A stretch of 64,000 nt of DNA from assembly GCA_029582265.1 (NCBI GenBank), contig CM055831.1:22706682-22770681 (forward strand), given 5' to 3'. The notes beneath the pieces are model-generated. The model was given only the letters and a program-made list of their open reading frames with translations. It did no database searches and was not told where the DNA came from. Shown here one piece after another: positions 61,998-64,000 of this stretch. This DNA is from Zoroaster sp. YZ-2022. Its lineage: Eukaryota; Echinodermata; Asteroidea; Forcipulatida; Zoroasteridae. Every line of letters begins with the position of its first letter. The stretch's first letter is position 1. Both the position numbers and the translations under genes were made by a program.

Positions 61998-63712
61998 CAA
62001 TACAATGACCAGAGAAACAGAATGAACCCCAAAATATATTGATGGTTTTTGTTCAGTTTTCAATTTCTGAAATAGAGCAGTAATAAGAGATCAGGAAAAT
62101 AGTTTCTTCTCCCCCTCAATGTTAAATCACATTGATCACGGAAATATTAACTTATATCCCGGCATACTGTATACAAATATTTTAAATGCATTAAAGGTAA
62201 GGTACAACATTGGTATTTCTCAAAAATTATAAACGATCACAGTTTTTACATAATTATAACTTACTTAGTGTAAATTTGAAACATGTATCATTCATTCTGA
62301 GAAATTATTCCTGTGCTTTAATTTCATTTTAAAAAATAAACATTTTATTTTTCAGAAAGTTACCATTCAGTTTTGACATAAAACTTACTTTGTGTAAATA
62401 ATATAAAGATGATATCAAACATCACTTGAAATGTTTCTATCTGAGGAGGAGCTATTATTTTCAAGATGTATCGCTCGTGTTTTACCGACAATTTCCGGAT
62501 TATTTTCGTTTTCATTTGAACATTCATAATTTCCTTTAGATTTTTTGAAATGAGAAATTTCACAAAAATAGTTTAGACAAGTTTGGTACTACAGTAAAAT
62601 AGTGCCAGAATGTATTTATGTCTGGACCCACCGTGAATTCAATTCGGTAAATTTTTACTGTACAACCATGCTTTTCACAATTATTTTAAAGCATTTTGTG
62701 TGGTTTTAAAGCATTTATTTTCCGTCCCTCAAGTAAAATACCAACGTTACGATAAAACAAAATTGCCTGAAAATGCCATTAAAATAACGAAAAACATGGG
62801 CGATATATCTTTAAGTAAAATTATTTCTCATCTGATTGTTTGTCAATAATCAAATCAGAGAGTACCATACTCATAAATATAGTTTTGCCAGCATAACCAA
62901 TGGTTTACCTTTCCTTAATTTGTTTACAAGCAGCGTCAAAACAGCCTGAAATCTCCAACAACATACGAATACCATTTGAATTTTGTTATTTTTGAGTGCA
63001 AATGGGCATATCTATAAAGGACCATGTGTTTTTTACATTTGCGTTAAAATCAATTTAAGAATTTTTCTACTGATATCTCAAAATATCAGATTGTATGGTT
63101 GCTTGTCATAGACCAGTGTATATTTTATGCCCAGCACACTTTGACCATTGGGGCTCTTTTGTCAACGCGTATATAGTGTCATTGGTCACATCGTCTGTAG
63201 TTTTCATTAGACATATATGTAGCTTCGCTTCACACGCATTATTGGCATATTTCTAAAGATTTATTGATATTTCAGTCATAATGAATCACAAGATTAGATC
63301 TTTCTCAGTAAGCATATCCCTCCATGATTGTTTAATCTACAAAAAAATATTAGGGTAAAGTGTAGGCCAAATTGCATGGAAATATCTAACTATAGTTATT
63401 GTTTAAGTAAAGACTGTTTGGGGTGACACAATGTGAAATTATCTTTTGAGTAGTAAATAGTTCTGAAAAGAACTAGTGGTTAGCTATTGTTTGTATGCTG
63501 CACGTGATAGTTATTGGTTTTGTGTGAAGTTTTTTAAATATTTTGTTTTATTTTTGGCATATATACACGTCGTGTGATACAATATGTGACAAACATCACA
63601 CCAACGTGCATTGACATTAGGTATCGAAGCTTACGTATGAAAATTTTAGTTTTATTTTATTTTCTGTAAAAAACATGAGTGTGGATTGACAAGTTTTTAT
63701 TTAGAACAAAGC
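61998..63712. other. Downstream flank of GPCR copy 2 with SINE-free MITE; no gene seen
   Basis: Matches 52278-54020. Contains the MITE 62191-62918 and a foldback-family arm at 63420-63480. Part of the MITE interior (about 62370-62740) is absent from copy 1. Confidence 0.7.
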
Positions 63713-64000
63713 TCAGTTTGTAGAGCCAACGTACGGCTATAGCTCAGTTGGTATCTAGCCAACATACGGCTATAACTCAGTTGGTGTCTAGCCAACATAC
63801 GGCTATAGCTCAGTTGCTATATAGCCAACATACGGCTATAGCTCAGTTGGTATCTAGCCAACATACGGCTATATAGCTCAGTTGTTATCTAGCCATCATA
63901 TGGCTATATAGCTCAGATGTTATCTAGCCATCATATGGCTATATAGCTCAGTTGTTATCTAGCCATCATATGGCTATATAGCTCAGTTGTTATCTAGCCA
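63713..64000 (+). repeat. tRNA-like-half minisatellite, second array
   Basis: Same 33-35 bp units as 55855-56400 (ACATACGGCTATAGCTCAGT), continuing past the window end. It sits just after the end of unit 2, as the first array sits after unit 1 material. Confidence 0.9.

Larger units (their letters stand above)
58358..63712. repeat. GPCR tandem duplication, unit 2 core
   Basis: 58358-58522 matches 33182-33361, 59793-59925 matches 34160-34280 and 59936-63700 matches 50877-54020. The first two unit-1 blocks lie left of the Polinton and the last lies right of it. In unit 2 they are contiguous and uninterrupted. 58840-59575 is also related to 54830-56400. Confidence 0.88.

Overview
The window looks like nuclear DNA of a marine invertebrate animal, probably a deuterostome such as an echinoderm, hemichordate or lancelet (inferred from gene content, not proven). 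It is AT-rich. It has split genes with GT/AG introns, tRNA-derived SINEs, LINE tails, hAT, mariner and Harbinger-type elements, minisatellites, secreted collagen/C1q-domain proteins and rhodopsin-like GPCRs. I see no bacterial operon structure.

Region 1 (1-23.3 kb) is a family of three large repeats in the same orientation. Each carries one minus-strand gene for a secreted collagen-like protein with a C1q head (coding exons 1473-2285, 12465-13277, 18247-19056). Each gene has a short non-coding first exon, a conserved donor site, a TATA-like box and a conserved upstream block. A 73-bp minisatellite lies upstream of the promoters. Copies A and B are nearly identical (offset 10,992 bp); copy C is more diverged. 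The minisatellites of A and B were each hit by a different hAT-like element, and both insertions have perfect 8-bp target duplications.

Region 2 (23.3-33 kb) is mostly intergenic and full of small mobile elements and foldback repeats. It holds a probable two-exon gene for a small secreted peptide (26655-29102) and the last three exons of an ADF-homology/coactosin-like gene (29113-30566).

Region 3 (34285-50871) is one 16.6-kb Polinton/Maverick, a virus-like self-synthesizing transposon. It has terminal inverted repeats starting AGTAGTATGAC and a 5-bp target duplication (ACATC). It encodes protein-primed DNA polymerase B, a retroviral-type integrase, an A32-like packaging ATPase, a major capsid protein, a probable penton protein and several unassigned proteins. 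Oddities: a stand-alone copy of the polymerase N-terminal domain at the left end, a promoter cassette used three times, a major capsid gene broken by frame changes near its 3' end, and no recognisable adenovirus-type protease.

Region 4 (33.0-64.0 kb, around the Polinton) is a tandem duplication carrying two copies of a single-exon rhodopsin-like GPCR. The first (51276-52277) is open; the Polinton lies about 400 bp upstream of it. The second (60346-61997) is split by a 639-bp Harbinger-type element. The second unit preserves the empty Polinton site, so the insertion boundaries can be read exactly. A 33-35 bp minisatellite made of a tRNA-like 5' half flanks these units.
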